From Phascolarctobacterium sp. (lineage in GTDB: Bacteria; Bacillota; Negativicutes; Acidaminococcales; Acidaminococcaceae): a stretch of DNA of 42,983 nt. Shown one piece after another: positions 26,735 through 36,041 of the stretch. How positions within the stretch are numbered: position 1 is the first letter of the stretch; each line of letters starts with the position of its first letter. Under the pieces are notes generated by a model that was not told where the DNA came from, did no database searches, and saw nothing but the letters and a program-made list of their open reading frames with translations. The stretch spans positions 1 to 42,983 of the forward strand of contig JAFTMR010000015.1 of assembly GCA_017452325.1 (NCBI GenBank), in the 5' to 3' direction. The translations under genes were made by a program, and so were the position numbers.

Positions 26735-27520
26735 TTATTTAACCTCAGGCTTCAAGTTTAATTTAGAAGGGTCTGCTTGGCGGAACATATGGGTGTAGGT
26801 AGGATTGTAAAGCTCGCTACGCTCGTACTCACAGCCAAGGAAATCACCTACGGTAATCAAGGCAGTTTTGGTAATATTGTATTCTGCCGCACAAGCTGCA
26901 AGGGTACCTACAGTGCAACGCAACACCCTTTCATCAGGCCAAGAAGCCTTGTACACAATCGCTGCCGGTGTATCCGCCTTGTAACCGCCCCTAATGAGTT
27001 CATGTTGCAACTTATCCAGCATACCACTGGAAAGGAATATTACCATTGTAGCCTTGTGGGCTGCGTAATCAGCAATCTTTTGTTTAGGAGGAACGGGAGT
27101 TCTGCCTTCCATACGGGTAATGATTACAGATTGGCTCACATTAGGCAGGGTGTATTCAGCATCCAGGGCAGCAGCCGCCGCACAGAAGGAGCTTACGCCC
27201 GGCACAATTTCAAAATCCAAATTATAGCTACGCAGCAAATCGATTTGTTCGCGGTGAGCACCATACACACTGGGGTCACCGGTGTGCAAACGTACAACCA
27301 GCTTACCTTCTTGGGCAGCAGGCACCATTGCCGCAATAACTTCTTCCAAGGTCATGGAAGCACTGTCCATAATCACACACTCCGGTTTGGCATAATCCAA
27401 CAATCCCGGATTAACCAGAGAGCCTGCGTAAATAATCAGGTCTGCTTTTTCCAATAATTCTTTGCCTTTCACAGTAATCAAGTCAACTGCACCAGGACCA
27501 GCACCAATAAAATAAATCAT
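26735..27520 (-). CDS. cbiF: Cobalt-precorrin-4 C11-methyltransferase CbiF (CobM)
   Basis: 261 residues, tetrapyrrole methylase fold. It opens with FIGAGPGAVDLITVKGKELL; LHTGDPSVYGAHREQID near 79 and VPGVSSFCAAAAALDAEYTL near 106 are C11-enzyme signatures, and VIITRMEGRTPVP near 133 follows. It methylates C11 of cobalt-precorrin-4. Its ATG overlaps the cbiD stop by four bases. Confidence 0.95.
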   Translation of the reverse strand: MIYFIGAGPGAVDLITVKGKELLEKADLIIYAGSLVNPGLLDYAKPECVIMDSASMTLEEVIAAMVPAAQEGKLVVRLHTGDPSVYGAHREQIDLLRSYNLDFEIVPGVSSFCAAAAALDAEYTLPNVSQSVIITRMEGRTPVPPKQKIADYAAHKATMVIFLSSGMLDKLQHELIRGGYKADTPAAIVYKASWPDERVLRCTVGTLAACAAEYNITKTALITVGDFLGCEYERSELYNPTYTHMFRQADPSKLNLKPEVK

Positions 27521-28704
27521 TCTACTTCAATCTCCTTTACTTCACGTTTATGTAAGCTCACCAGCTGGTCAGCATCCTTGGTCTTGCCCAAGATGCCATA
27601 CACATTGGAGAACATCAACGCTCCTGTTTTTATTTTCCCATGCACCCTATGCTGCATATAAAAATCAATTTTTTTCGTAACCTCCTGCATCACAGGGGTA
27701 AAGATGTTTTCACGCTGCAAGATTTTTGATACCTCATCCGTAGTCAGGCAGTTGTAAATCTCCTGCCCCACTTCCTTAGAAGCACCATGGAACATTGCCT
27801 GCAAGGCAAAAACTTCCGTCCTGCAATCTGCGTATTTGGAATGAGTGTTCATTACCCCCTGGGCAAGCTTTGCCAATTTACCTGCGTGCCCAATTAAAAG
27901 CAGGGTTTCAAAACCGCAGAACACTGCATAATCCAGAAGCTCTCCCACAAAATTGCTACAGGTAACCCTGTCGGAAATATCCAGCTGCAAAACATCGCGG
28001 GTAAAATCTTCACCGTAGTTACCGAAGAACACTAAAAGGTTCTTATTGCCCTTCGCCTTTTGGGAATTAAGCTCCACATACATGGTTTCTACCAAAGCCT
28101 TTTCACTCATGGGCTCCACAATACCGCTAGTACCGAGAACGGAAAGGCCGCCCACAATTCCCAGGCGTGGGTTAAAGGTTTTCTTGGCAATCTCCACCCC
28201 TGCGGGAATGGAAATGGTTACCCGCAAAGCTCCTTGGTAATTATTCTGCTGTATTACCTTGGTCAGCTCTGATGTAATCATCTTACGGGGCGTAGGGTTG
28301 ATGGCAGGCCCTCCCATCTGGCAGGAAAGGCCCGGCTTGGTAACCTTGCCAATACCAATGCCACCGCAAATTTCTATGCAAGCTTCCTTTCCGGAAAGCT
28401 CGTCGTCATTTTGTTCAAGTCTATTTATCTTCTCAACCTTGGCGTAGACAAGGACGCCGTTAGTATCGTCAGGGTCGTCGCCAGAATCCTTGCGGATGGC
28501 ACAACTTACATAGTTACTGCCTCGCTCCACCTCCAGCGGTTCTAAATCTAAAGTAATACCCTTGGGAGTATCAATGCGGATTACCTCCACCCTTTCTCCC
28601 GTCAGCAGCATGGTTGCCGCAGCCTTGGCGGCAGCAGTAGCACAACTTCCCGTAGTATAACCACAGCGCAGGTTCTTGCCCTGCGAAAATTGATATTCCT
28701 CCAC
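27517..28704 (-). CDS. cbiD: Cobalt-precorrin-5B C1-methyltransferase CbiD
   Basis: About 395 residues. The frame reaches a GTG at 28728 inside the preceding gene, but AAAGGAG eight bases before a GTG at 28704 marks the likely start. RCGYTTGSCATAAAKAA near the N-terminus is the family hallmark. The GGLSVLGTSGIVEPMSEKAL block near 185 and LLIGHAGKLAKLAQGVMNTHS near 270 also match. CbiD methylates C1 and belongs to the anaerobic route. It is the first corrin-ring gene of the operon, directly after the ABC exporter. Confidence 0.94.
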   Translation of the reverse strand: MEEYQFSQGKNLRCGYTTGSCATAAAKAAATMLLTGERVEVIRIDTPKGITLDLEPLEVERGSNYVSCAIRKDSGDDPDDTNGVLVYAKVEKINRLEQNDDELSGKEACIEICGGIGIGKVTKPGLSCQMGGPAINPTPRKMITSELTKVIQQNNYQGALRVTISIPAGVEIAKKTFNPRLGIVGGLSVLGTSGIVEPMSEKALVETMYVELNSQKAKGNKNLLVFFGNYGEDFTRDVLQLDISDRVTCSNFVGELLDYAVFCGFETLLLIGHAGKLAKLAQGVMNTHSKYADCRTEVFALQAMFHGASKEVGQEIYNCLTTDEVSKILQRENIFTPVMQEVTKKIDFYMQHRVHGKIKTGALMFSNVYGILGKTKDADQLVSLHKREVKEIEVE

Positions 28705-28717
28705 AGCCTCAGCTCCT

Positions 28718-30430
28718 TTATTGTTCACTTAACTCATATAATTTTTTATAGATGCCATTCTTGGCAAGCAGCTCCTCATGCTTACCTATTTCTGCAATCT
28801 CTCCATCGTGAAGCACCACGATACGGTCAGCATTAATAATAGTAGAAAGACGATGAGCGATAATCAGCGTCGTTCTATTTTGGGAAAGCTTGTCCAAAGC
28901 AGCTTGAATTTGTTTTTCCGTCCTTGTGTCGAGAGCAGAGGTTGCCTCGTCCAGAATAAGTACGGGAGGATTTTTCAGGAACACCCTAGCAATGGCAAGG
29001 CGTTGCTTCTGTCCACCACTTAGCTTTACGCCCCGCTCGCCAATCCCCGTAGCGTAGCCCTCCGGCAAACGCCTGATGAATTCATCAGCGGCAGCAAGCT
29101 TGGCAGCTTCAACAATCTCCTCTTCCGTAGCTCCCATCTTGCCATAGGCAATGTTGAAGTTCACAGAATCAGAGAACAGGAACACGTCCTGCTGTACCAA
29201 ACCAATCTGTTTACGCAGGCCCTGCTGTTGGTAGCGGTTAACGTCCACACCGTCCAACAGGATTCTCCCCTGTTCAGGCTCATAAAAGCGTAGGAGCAAA
29301 TTGGCAATGGTAGTCTTGCCTGCTCCCGTAGTCCCTACAAAAGCAACCTTTTCACCGGGAGCAATGCGTAAATTTATATTTTGTAAAACTCTTTGACCAT
29401 CAAGGTAGCCAAAGGTTACGTTATCAAAAACTATCTCACCCTTAATATTGGTGCAGGCTACTGCATCCGGAGCGTCAGCAATGTCTTCCGGTTGAGAGAT
29501 GATCTCGTGAAAGCGGGCGAAGCCTACCATACCACGCTGATACATTTCCGTAAACACCGTCAAGCGTAGCAAGGGCTTCATAAACAGGTTTACATATAAT
29601 AGGAAGGCAACAAAATCGCTCAAGGTAAGTTCATCCGCAGCGATTAGCAAGCCACCACAGCCTAACAGAGCAAGATTGGTAATATTAGTAAAGAAATTGA
29701 CCGTACTATTAAAATAGGACAGTAGCTTGTAGGAAGAAATGCGTGTGTTCCGCAGCTCATCACTCTTATCCATAAAGCGTAACCGTTCCGCCTGCTCACA
29801 GGCAAAAGCCTTCACCAAGCGCACACCGCCCAAAGCTTCTTCTGCCTGCGCTGCCAGCTCACCGGATTTAGCACGATTCCTACGAAAAGCATTCTTCATC
29901 TTACGGTTGACAATTACCGTATGAATTGCCTTGACCAGTAGCAAAACTGCAATTAAAGCTCCCAAGGTTGGGTTCATCCATACCAGAATACCCAAGGTAC
30001 CCGCCATAGTAATACAGCAAATGAATAAATCATTGGGACCGCGGTAGGTAAGCTCGCTAATTTCTACAATGTCGCTGGTCAAACGGGAAAGCAGCTGCCC
30101 CGTCTTACTATTGTCGTAAAAACGGAAGGACATTTTTTGCAGATGGCTGAACAAATCCCTGCGCATATCATTTTCAATGGAAGCGCTCATAATATGCCCA
30201 AAATAGTTGATGGCAAACAGCAGGGCAAAATTAAAACAGTACAAACCAAAGAGAATGATAATCCAGTACAGGATGCCTTCCACATTTTTCTGAGGCAGCT
30301 CCACGTTCATTATATGGCGTACCAAAATGGGGAAAATAAGATCCAAAACCGCCGCCACACAGGAACCAAGCACCACACCGCTAAAATGCAGTTTGTAGGG
30401 ACGATAGTAAGCAAGAAAATCTTTCAACAT
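28718..30430 (-). CDS. ABC exporter half-transporter (membrane plus ATPase domains, MsbA/LmrA type)
   Basis: 570 residues from the ATG at 30430, which overlaps the TGA of the upstream gene; GGGAGG lies nine bases before it. The N-terminal type I exporter membrane domain has about six helices. The C-terminal ATPase has Walker A GTTGAGKTTIANLL near 363, signature LSGGQKQRLAIA near 470 and Walker B VLILDEATSALD. It would work as a homodimer, since no partner half is beside it. Substrate is unknown. Its place between the beta-propeller and cbiD, within overlapping genes, suggests a role in corrinoid or metal handling rather than general drug export. Confidence 0.85.
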   Translation of the reverse strand: MLKDFLAYYRPYKLHFSGVVLGSCVAAVLDLIFPILVRHIMNVELPQKNVEGILYWIIILFGLYCFNFALLFAINYFGHIMSASIENDMRRDLFSHLQKMSFRFYDNSKTGQLLSRLTSDIVEISELTYRGPNDLFICCITMAGTLGILVWMNPTLGALIAVLLLVKAIHTVIVNRKMKNAFRRNRAKSGELAAQAEEALGGVRLVKAFACEQAERLRFMDKSDELRNTRISSYKLLSYFNSTVNFFTNITNLALLGCGGLLIAADELTLSDFVAFLLYVNLFMKPLLRLTVFTEMYQRGMVGFARFHEIISQPEDIADAPDAVACTNIKGEIVFDNVTFGYLDGQRVLQNINLRIAPGEKVAFVGTTGAGKTTIANLLLRFYEPEQGRILLDGVDVNRYQQQGLRKQIGLVQQDVFLFSDSVNFNIAYGKMGATEEEIVEAAKLAAADEFIRRLPEGYATGIGERGVKLSGGQKQRLAIARVFLKNPPVLILDEATSALDTRTEKQIQAALDKLSQNRTTLIIAHRLSTIINADRIVVLHDGEIAEIGKHEELLAKNGIYKKLYELSEQ

Positions 30431-31845
30431 CACTTCCTACCTCCCGCTACTTGGGAAGTATCCCAAATGTGCAGCCTGTAGGCTCCCAAAATTTTTCCTT
30501 GGGAAGTTAGGGCAGGCGCTTCCACAGCGGCAACCTTCCTGCCATCAGCACTGATATCTATAGCTTGGCAAGGTCCTTCCGTCTGGAAGAAAAGTTTTTC
30601 CTTGCCGTCCTGCAAATCTACTAAGAGCATGCCATGAGCAGCGTAGTTGTGAGTACGCACGTTACGCCCTACGGCACAGGCTACTAAATTATCCGCAAAA
30701 GCAAGCTCCTCCATTGTTCCCTCTGCTTGGAACTGGTATTTAAAATTACCTTCCGTATCGAAAAGGAAGATACTGTTATTACTGGGATGCTCCAAGGGAG
30801 TGGGCAGCTGCCAGTTCTCCCGGTTAAAGGTGTTAATGGTGGTAAAGACCACGCCGTAATCAGTAACGAAGCCGTCACGTCCGGAAGCGTTAATCCAAGT
30901 GCTATCCACATAGGCAGGCTTGGAAACGAAGCGTGTCCACAGGATGTTCCCCACTTCATCAAAGAGGAGCCCCCTGCCGTCGCTACAGGACGCCGCCAAA
31001 AACCTTCCGTCCTTGGAATAGTTGGGGCTACTGCGGACAACAGTATTTTCAAAGGGCGGTACAGGCGGAACCCATACAGAATTCAGCATCTCCCCCGTCT
31101 TCTTATCCAAAAAGTACAGGGTGTCCCGATATTTCATATCCGGTCTGTAATCGTAGGCAGAGGTGGAGATTACCACCTTGCCATTGTTATCGTTAACATC
31201 ACACCAATTTATCCAGCAGTCGATATTTTCTGTAGCAGGGTATTGCCACAGCAGCTTACCTTCATTGGTGATAGCAAGCATTTTGGCGTTATAGCTTCTG
31301 GTTCCGTCCTTGGTCATCTTAAAACGGTAGGAGTTGGCGTAAACATTATCCTCCTTATCCACCGCAATATGGACAATGGAAGGATGGGAGCGTAAGGACG
31401 CCTCCGTCCCTACAAAATCCGAAGCCTTGTGCTGCCAACGGATGTCACCGCTTTTCACGTCAATGGCGAAGAGACTGCCTTCCGGACTGGTTTCGCCAAT
31501 GTAAGCCGTTTTCGTATCGTTGCTGATACAAACGGAAATCAGCTTGCCAATGCCAAGGGAGCGTTTCCACAGCTGACGTCCTTCATTGCTAAAGAGGAAC
31601 AGCTCACCCCGCTCCGTACCCACCAGCCAAGCATCCTCCGATTGGATGTAACGGACAATGGCTTTGGTAAAACCCATACGGTCGTAATTAATGGTAGGAA
31701 TATCCCCCAAATAGGCACTCACACCATTTTCATTATCGCTAATATGAAATTGATTCCACGGCGTGCGGCTGCCCGTTATCCAATACAGAGCACACCAGCT
31801 TACCGCAAGTGTAATCAGAGCCAACCAGCCCTTTACATTTTTCAT
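30430..31845 (-). CDS. Membrane-anchored beta-propeller (PQQ/WD-like repeat) protein
   Basis: 471 residues from the ATG at 31845, which overlaps the T-component stop as ATGA; a TTG at 31863 is a worse alternative. A single N-terminal hydrophobic segment (about residues 5-23) would anchor it outside the cytoplasmic membrane. The rest is beta-rich with recurring blade motifs such as GELFLFSNEGRQLWKRSLG, GSLFAIDVKSGDIRWQHKA, GLLFDEVGNILWTRF and MLLVDLQDGKEKLFF, giving about six or seven blades. No catalytic PQQ dehydrogenase residues are recognised. It lies between ECF subunits and an ABC exporter, so a substrate-capture or assembly role is possible. Confidence 0.75.
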   Translation of the reverse strand: MKNVKGWLALITLAVSWCALYWITGSRTPWNQFHISDNENGVSAYLGDIPTINYDRMGFTKAIVRYIQSEDAWLVGTERGELFLFSNEGRQLWKRSLGIGKLISVCISNDTKTAYIGETSPEGSLFAIDVKSGDIRWQHKASDFVGTEASLRSHPSIVHIAVDKEDNVYANSYRFKMTKDGTRSYNAKMLAITNEGKLLWQYPATENIDCWINWCDVNDNNGKVVISTSAYDYRPDMKYRDTLYFLDKKTGEMLNSVWVPPVPPFENTVVRSSPNYSKDGRFLAASCSDGRGLLFDEVGNILWTRFVSKPAYVDSTWINASGRDGFVTDYGVVFTTINTFNRENWQLPTPLEHPSNNSIFLFDTEGNFKYQFQAEGTMEELAFADNLVACAVGRNVRTHNYAAHGMLLVDLQDGKEKLFFQTEGPCQAIDISADGRKVAAVEAPALTSQGKILGAYRLHIWDTSQVAGGRK

Positions 31846-32717
31846 AAGTATAATTTCGTCCAATCATAAGCTTGACGAAGCACGCCAAAGTACAAGCCCT
31901 GCTCCGACAAAAGGTAGGAAATTTTGCTGCTGACAATCACAGCAACCACAAGTGTTAAAGTTATACAACAAAATTTTTCACGCCAGTCCCACATAGCGGC
32001 TTGTCTATTGGCGCTGGCAAGGAAGAATCCCCTGCTGACAACGGAAAGAGCCAAGGTCTGCGCCCGTCTTAGGCAACGCGCCAATAATGGCTTGGCGATA
32101 TATGGCAAGTGACGGATGATTGCAGTCCTGCCACTATGACTATCACTGCGCAATTGCAGCGCCGTAATAACTTCTCCGGTTTCCGCAGCCAGTACCGGCA
32201 AAAAGCGGATGGCGGTAACAAGCATAAAGGCAATTTGGGGCGAAAGCCGCCACGCCAGTAAGGCTTGTAGTAATTGGCGGGGGTCGCTGGTCCAGCACAC
32301 CAAAAGTCCCAGGCTCATCATGCTGGCAGAGCGCAAGCCCTGCACCGCTCCGTACAAAATGCCTTCCCGATAAACATACAGCCCACCGGTCAACGCACCC
32401 AAGAAGCCTGCGTTGGACTCAATGAGTACGAATAAGGGAGTGCGTGTGCTTTGGGCGAAGAACAGCGCCTGACTGAACATGCTTCCCCACAAACCAAGGA
32501 GGAGCAGTACTGCCAACACCTTCCATTTATAAATGGAAGTACCTGCCGCCACATGCAAAAGCAGTGTTAAAGAAAAAAGTACAAACAGACTGCGGGGGTT
32601 ATCAATGGTAATGGTGAGGATGGCGAATAAAAAGAGCACTATCAGCTTGGTACGACCGTTCAATTTTTGAATCCAGGGAGCGGCGTCAGTGCCTTCCCAC
32701 AGTTGACGAACTGACAT
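31842..32717 (-). CDS. ECF transporter transmembrane T component (EcfT/CbiQ family)
   Basis: 291 residues with five or six membrane helices. LNGRTKLIVLFLFAI near residue 19 is the usual EcfT opening, and TSDPRQLLQALLAWRLSPQIAFML near 143 is a family block. A SVVSRGF segment near 223 carries the Ala-Arg-Gly-type coupling-helix motif that docks on the ATPases, preceded by CLRRAQTLAL. GGAGGTG before the ATG supports the start. It overlaps the end of the fused ATPase gene by 31 bases. Confidence 0.87.
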   Translation of the reverse strand: MSVRQLWEGTDAAPWIQKLNGRTKLIVLFLFAILTITIDNPRSLFVLFSLTLLLHVAAGTSIYKWKVLAVLLLLGLWGSMFSQALFFAQSTRTPLFVLIESNAGFLGALTGGLYVYREGILYGAVQGLRSASMMSLGLLVCWTSDPRQLLQALLAWRLSPQIAFMLVTAIRFLPVLAAETGEVITALQLRSDSHSGRTAIIRHLPYIAKPLLARCLRRAQTLALSVVSRGFFLASANRQAAMWDWREKFCCITLTLVVAVIVSSKISYLLSEQGLYFGVLRQAYDWTKLYL

Positions 32718-34341
32718 AGTGCTTCACCTCCTCAGCCGTAATACAGGGTGGTACCCTAATCTCTTCACAAACATCTAGCAAGCTGGAAGCGGTCAAGCCA
32801 CCTGCGTTCAGCAGTCCGCGGTTACTGAGCACCACTTCCGTAGGAGCGTCAGCAAGAATCTCTCCTTGACTAAGGAGAATAACCCTGTCCGCAACTTCCG
32901 TCGCCAGCTCCACATCGTGAGTGCAGATGAACACGCAGCCACCGGAATTTTTATAATCTAAAAGTAATTGCTTAATTTCCGTCAGGCTTTGCTCGTCCTG
33001 ACCGGTAGTGGGCTCGTCCAAAAGTAAAAGCTGGGGTTTCTTGGCGAGCATGGCACCCAGTACAACCCGCAGGCGTTGTCCCTTACTTAAAGCCAGGGGA
33101 AAATCGCGGGCGTAGTCCTGTAAATTTAGCTTTACCAAAAGGGCTTCTGCCTCGTCACGAGTAATGCTTTTATTTTTCCAGCACAGCTCTTCCAAAACAG
33201 TATCTGCCAAAAGCATTAGGTCTGGCTCTTGGCGCAGGTAACCAATCTTACCCAAGCCTTTCTGGATGGGCTCCCCTGCCAAAAGCACTTTGCCCTCTTC
33301 TACCTTGGCAAGACCACCCAACAAATTCATCAAGGTACTTTTCCCAGCACCATTGAAGCCCATGAGAGCGGTAATCTGTTTTTGGCACAGCTCAAAATCT
33401 AAACCATGGAGCGTTTCCTTGGTAGCTCCGGGATATTTATAATGAAGATTCTTTACTTCCACCATTCTCGTTTCAGGAGCACAGCAGCTTTTGCAAACAG
33501 CCTGCGCCCTTTCCAAAAGCCTGCATTCATTTTGGATAAGCTTTACCACCTTTTGGTGCAGGGATGATAATTCCGAAAGCTCCAACACGCGACAAAGCTT
33601 GACATTTTGGGGCTCACGCAAGCCAACATCTTCCTTACCGTCCAAAATGCTCCAAGCATTTTCCGTAGCACCGTCGTAAATTATCCTGCCCGCCTGCATG
33701 ACCGCAAGACGTTGGAAATAGCCGGCAAGCTCGTTCACCCGATGCTCCACCATTAAAATTGCTATCTTCTCCTCCCGATTCAGCTTGAGGAGTAAATTCA
33801 AAAAGTCCTGCACCCCTTGGGGGTTCATCTGGCTGACGGGCTCGTCCAATATCAACAAACGAGGCTTAGTAATCAAAATAGAAGCTAGTGCCAAGCGTTG
33901 ACGCTGACCACCGCTCAGCTGGTGAATGCTGTAATTTTCAAAACCAGCCAAGCCAACCAGGCGTAGGGTTTCGCTTACCTGCTCCTTGATGTAGTCCGGC
34001 TCCAAGCCTTGGTTTTCCAAAGCGAAGCCTACTTCGTCAGCAACAGTCATAGCAAATAGCTGGTCGTCCGGCGACTGGTACACAGTGCCAACCAGAATGC
34101 CAATCTTTTCCGGAGAAAAGTTGGTAATATCTTCGTTCTCCAGATAAATTTTGCCCACCAGCTCGCCCTTGTCGTTATTATTGAGCAAGCCGCTGATGGC
34201 TTTAATCAAAGTGGATTTACCACAACCACTGCGTCCTGCCAAAAGGAGCATCTCCCCTTGGGCAAGCTGCAGGTTAATTTTCTTTAAAGTAAATTTATGA
34301 CGGCTAAGGTAACGATAGGATAAGTCTTCAATTCTTAACAT
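32686..34341 (-). CDS. Fused ECF ATPase, two ABC domains (A-A', YkoD/CbrU-like layout)
   Basis: About 551 residues from the third of three in-frame ATGs (34341; 34344 and 34347 are alternatives), best spaced from GGGGGA. Domain 1 has Walker A GRSGCGKSTLI near 36, QSPDDQLF, LSGGQRQRLALA near 142 and Walker B LLILDEPVSQ. Domain 2 has Walker A GFNGAGKSTLM near 330 and a modified signature LSKGQRLRVVLGAML, then LLLLDEPTTGQDEQS. The linker near 283-288 contains a CKSCC cluster. The QxPDxQ and fused layout are typical of group I ECF importers. It overlaps the S-component stop. Confidence 0.9.
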   Translation of the reverse strand: MLRIEDLSYRYLSRHKFTLKKINLQLAQGEMLLLAGRSGCGKSTLIKAISGLLNNNDKGELVGKIYLENEDITNFSPEKIGILVGTVYQSPDDQLFAMTVADEVGFALENQGLEPDYIKEQVSETLRLVGLAGFENYSIHQLSGGQRQRLALASILITKPRLLILDEPVSQMNPQGVQDFLNLLLKLNREEKIAILMVEHRVNELAGYFQRLAVMQAGRIIYDGATENAWSILDGKEDVGLREPQNVKLCRVLELSELSSLHQKVVKLIQNECRLLERAQAVCKSCCAPETRMVEVKNLHYKYPGATKETLHGLDFELCQKQITALMGFNGAGKSTLMNLLGGLAKVEEGKVLLAGEPIQKGLGKIGYLRQEPDLMLLADTVLEELCWKNKSITRDEAEALLVKLNLQDYARDFPLALSKGQRLRVVLGAMLAKKPQLLLLDEPTTGQDEQSLTEIKQLLLDYKNSGGCVFICTHDVELATEVADRVILLSQGEILADAPTEVVLSNRGLLNAGGLTASSLLDVCEEIRVPPCITAEEVKHYVSSSTVGRH

Positions 34342-34343
34342 CA

Positions 34344-36011
34344 TCATTCCCCCATTACCTGACGCAGCTTGAGGCCAGTCTTATTCCCCAGCCAGCTACC
34401 AATGCTGCTGTACAGCAAGCCGTTAATAACCATATACAAAGCCAAATACCAATCTGCGTAATACAGACGGTAGAAGAACATCATCTGCTCTAAATTGATG
34501 AAAGTGATAAAGGCATCCGCAAGCCCAAGCAGTACACACATCAGGAGCATAAAGTTTTCCTTGGAATGGGTATGCTTGTAGAAACCGCCAAAATAAAGGG
34601 TTGCTTCCAGCACCACCATGGAAACGCAGCAGCTTAACACACCTAACGGAGAGAAATGCCCAAACATCAAACAGGAGAGCATAAACTTTACTACAAACAT
34701 CAGGCTTAAAACGCCGGGTGTACGGTACAAAACCAAAAGGGACACTATCAAAAGGTATTGCAAGACGCCATGGAGCAAGCCTGTTACCAAACCGGAGAAA
34801 GGTCCTAAGAAAACGTGGAGCAAATCACCCAAAATAGTAGTAGGCAGGGTAATGCCACCAAAGGCTATTGCCGCAAAGAGGGCAACTGTAATGGCACCCT
34901 TGGCGCCAATAATATAAATGCAGTTTTTAATCTTATAACTAAAGGCTATAACAAGCACTAAGCAGGCAAAGGCAAAGCCTACAGCCAAAAGACCAATGCT
35001 ATGCTTCTTGGCAATGGTAACCGGAGCCTCGTACCGCTTCTCCTGTCCATTACCGGATATCGTAATGCGCAGATTGTATTCGCCTTCTAAAATCTTCAAG
35101 TGGTCTATATATAATGGAAGAATAAATCGTGGAGCCTTGTTCCCGTCCAAGGAAATCAGCGCCGTAGTTTCGCTTCCCTCTTCCTCATTACCATGCCAGC
35201 CCTGCTCCGCATCGTCATCCACCTTGCCTGCAGTACACAAGCCGGGCTTAACCTCGCCGGTAACCTTATCCACCAGCTCTGCCTTGAATTTCAAAACACG
35301 CACGTCACTTTGGGGATTGCGCAATTCCAAAAGCAAATGCGCCGCCGGATGGTTAAAGACGGAGCTCCAGCTGGTAGCACCCTCGCCGGTCATACGGTTG
35401 CGGAAGCCCTCCAAAGAAGTATCGCGAACATAAATCACGCCAGCTTCCGCCCTGTCATCCTTCAACCCCAAGCTATCTACGGGGAAGGTAATGCTTTGGA
35501 TGTACCAGTTAAACTTTTTGCGATCCACCTTGGGCTTGCCCTTACCAATGGTAGCGGCAGCAGCCTGCTCTGCCTCGTAGGTAAAGGTCAAAAGCTTACT
35601 TTCCTGCCACTCACCACTGCTCGCCTCCACCAGCACCTGCTTTTCGCCAAAGTCAACAGCCTCCTGAGATTCAATGTAAAGCAAATCAAAGGTCTGCCCG
35701 TAATCTTCCGGCAAGCTCCATCTGGTAGTAGCAATAATCTTGTCCTGCTCCTTTTGTACCTGCCATTTATCAGCAGTGCCTTCGGTTACAGGCATGAAGC
35801 CTTGGGGCAAAGTAATTTTAATCTCCGCTTCTACAGGAGTAGGATTATTAAAATTAACTATGTTCACATACAGGGGAACGGTACTTTCTTCAAAAACAGT
35901 ATGCACTCCCTGTCTCTCCAAATGGTAGGGATATTCAGCTTCCAACTTCATTCCGGCACAAGCTGCCTGCACATAACTCAAAAGCAGTAGCACCAGTATC
36001 CAAATTCGCAT
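34344..36011 (-). CDS. ECF S-component-like membrane protein with large N-terminal extracytoplasmic domain
   Basis: 555 residues from the ATG at 36011, with GGAG six bases upstream; a TTG at 36023 also opens the frame. A signal peptide (MRIWILVLLLLSYVQAACAG) precedes about 310 beta-rich extracytoplasmic residues. From about 340 come seven or so hydrophobic segments, including GAITVALFAAIAFGGI, LGPFSGLVTGLLHGV and a final LYMVINGLLYSSIGSWLG, which resemble S components. Ordinary S components have about 180-220 residues and no such domain. It lacks the MHIxEG start of CbiM, so it is not a standard cobalt permease. Gene order S, A-A, T supports the assignment. Confidence 0.7.
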   Translation of the reverse strand: MRIWILVLLLLSYVQAACAGMKLEAEYPYHLERQGVHTVFEESTVPLYVNIVNFNNPTPVEAEIKITLPQGFMPVTEGTADKWQVQKEQDKIIATTRWSLPEDYGQTFDLLYIESQEAVDFGEKQVLVEASSGEWQESKLLTFTYEAEQAAAATIGKGKPKVDRKKFNWYIQSITFPVDSLGLKDDRAEAGVIYVRDTSLEGFRNRMTGEGATSWSSVFNHPAAHLLLELRNPQSDVRVLKFKAELVDKVTGEVKPGLCTAGKVDDDAEQGWHGNEEEGSETTALISLDGNKAPRFILPLYIDHLKILEGEYNLRITISGNGQEKRYEAPVTIAKKHSIGLLAVGFAFACLVLVIAFSYKIKNCIYIIGAKGAITVALFAAIAFGGITLPTTILGDLLHVFLGPFSGLVTGLLHGVLQYLLIVSLLVLYRTPGVLSLMFVVKFMLSCLMFGHFSPLGVLSCCVSMVVLEATLYFGGFYKHTHSKENFMLLMCVLLGLADAFITFINLEQMMFFYRLYYADWYLALYMVINGLLYSSIGSWLGNKTGLKLRQVMGE

Positions 36012-36041
36012 CTTCTTCTCCAATCAAACATCTAAGCTAAA

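Noticed and set aside
26777-27457. 226-codon plus-strand frame
   Set aside because: Antisense shadow of cbiF, whose methylase motifs are intact; no family resemblance in the plus frame.
34344-36011. Assignment of the ECF membrane protein as cobalt permease CbiM/NikM
   Set aside because: No N-terminal MHI-type metal-binding start, and the protein has a signal peptide and long secreted domain instead.
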